Source: JAAZHN01 sp964605575 | GTDB taxonomy: Bacteria; Bacillota_I; Bacilli_A; RF39; UBA660 | Reading direction: 5' to 3' | Assembly (NCBI GenBank): GCA_964605575.1 | Contig: CAZSDG010000025.1 | Coordinates: 1 to 14,055 of the forward strand | DNA length: 14,055 nt | Shown here: piece by piece, positions 13,811 to 14,055 of the stretch | Position numbering within the stretch: the stretch's first letter is position 1 | How the letters are laid out: every line of letters begins with the position of its first letter | Notes under the pieces: generated by a model | Database searches by the model: none | Told to the model about the DNA's origin: nothing | The model's input: the letters and a program-made list of their open reading frames with translations, nothing else | Position numbers and translations under genes: made by a program

Positions 13811-14055
13811 ATGCTAATAAAAGAAATGCTAGAAGAAGAAAAACCAAGAGAACGATTAATTAAATATGGTTCCAATAATTTAAGTAATGAAGAATTAATT
13901 GCAATTATTTTAAGGACTGGTTCTAAAGAAATCTCAGTTAAAGAATTAGCAAGACAAATTATTAATAATGTAAAAACAATTAATGATTTAAAATATTTAT
14001 CAATTAGTGAACTCTCAAAAATAAAGGGTTTAAAAAAAGTTAAAGCCGTTACTTT
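13811..14055 (+). CDS. radC: RadC family (JAB/MPN domain) protein, 5' part only
   Basis: RadC-family proteins carry an N-terminal helix-hairpin-helix region and a C-terminal JAB-type metal-binding domain. The old DNA-repair assignment is uncertain. About 81 residues are present before the window ends. KPRERLIKYGSNNLSNEELI (11-30) and IAIILRTGSKEISVKELA match the family start (PRERLL, LSDSELLAILLRTGT). SELSKIKGLKKVKAVT matches its helix-hairpin-helix. The JAB domain lies beyond the window. GGAGG (13802-13806) precedes ATG 13811. The gene sits immediately after the proS terminator with no visible promoter, so it may depend on read-through or on a promoter overlapping the hairpins. Confidence 0.93.
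   Translation, partial: MLIKEMLEEEKPRERLIKYGSNNLSNEELIAIILRTGSKEISVKELARQIINNVKTINDLKYLSISELSKIKGLKKVKAVT

Overview
The window is very AT-rich and reads with the standard bacterial code: TGG encodes Trp throughout, and TAA and TGA both act as stops. Strong GGAGG-type ribosome binding sites, a glycine T-box leader, SepF plus DivIVA, and YqeG/YqeH point to a low-GC Gram-positive (Bacillota). Housekeeping genes are short, and ProRS and ValRS are of archaeal/eukaryotic type. I infer an uncultured small-genome lineage near Bacilli/Mollicutes; the sequence does not fix the taxon.

Layout. (1) 1-1454: the 3' end of a T-box leader, then glycyl-tRNA synthetase. (2) 1465-2409: a strong promoter, sepF, divIVA and a terminator, forming a cell-division unit. 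(3) 2457-7504: a plus-strand run of yqeG (HAD family, degenerate active site), yqeH (circularly permuted GTPase), mutL, a GNAT acetyltransferase gene broken by a stop codon, and an unrecognised two-helix membrane protein gene that appears frameshifted near its 5' end. (4) 7543-8814, minus strand: a GspE/PilB/ComGA-type ATPase with no pilin, platform or peptidase genes nearby. (5) 8895-12284: a divergent promoter, an archaeal-type valyl-tRNA synthetase, an unrecognised HExxH protein and a strong terminator overlapping that gene's stop codon. (6) 12273-13799: a promoter embedded in that terminator, an archaeal/eukaryotic-type prolyl-tRNA synthetase and a two-hairpin intergenic region. (7) 13811 to the end: the 5' part of radC.

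Most of the window is translation (three aminoacyl-tRNA synthetases, YqeH), division (SepF, DivIVA) and DNA maintenance (MutL, RadC). The glycine enzyme is controlled by uncharged tRNA-Gly. The valine and proline enzymes have leaders too short for a T-box. No stretch over 300 bases lacks a gene; the largest gap, about 140 bases at 8815-8956, holds two divergent promoters.

I did not find a complete new system. The best leads are the two adjacent damaged genes at 5.7-7.5 kb (one an unknown membrane protein), the YqeG homologue lacking its catalytic Asp, the DivIVA with changed membrane-contact residues, the lone pilus/competence ATPase with a tandem repeat at its promoter, and the unclassified HExxH protein.
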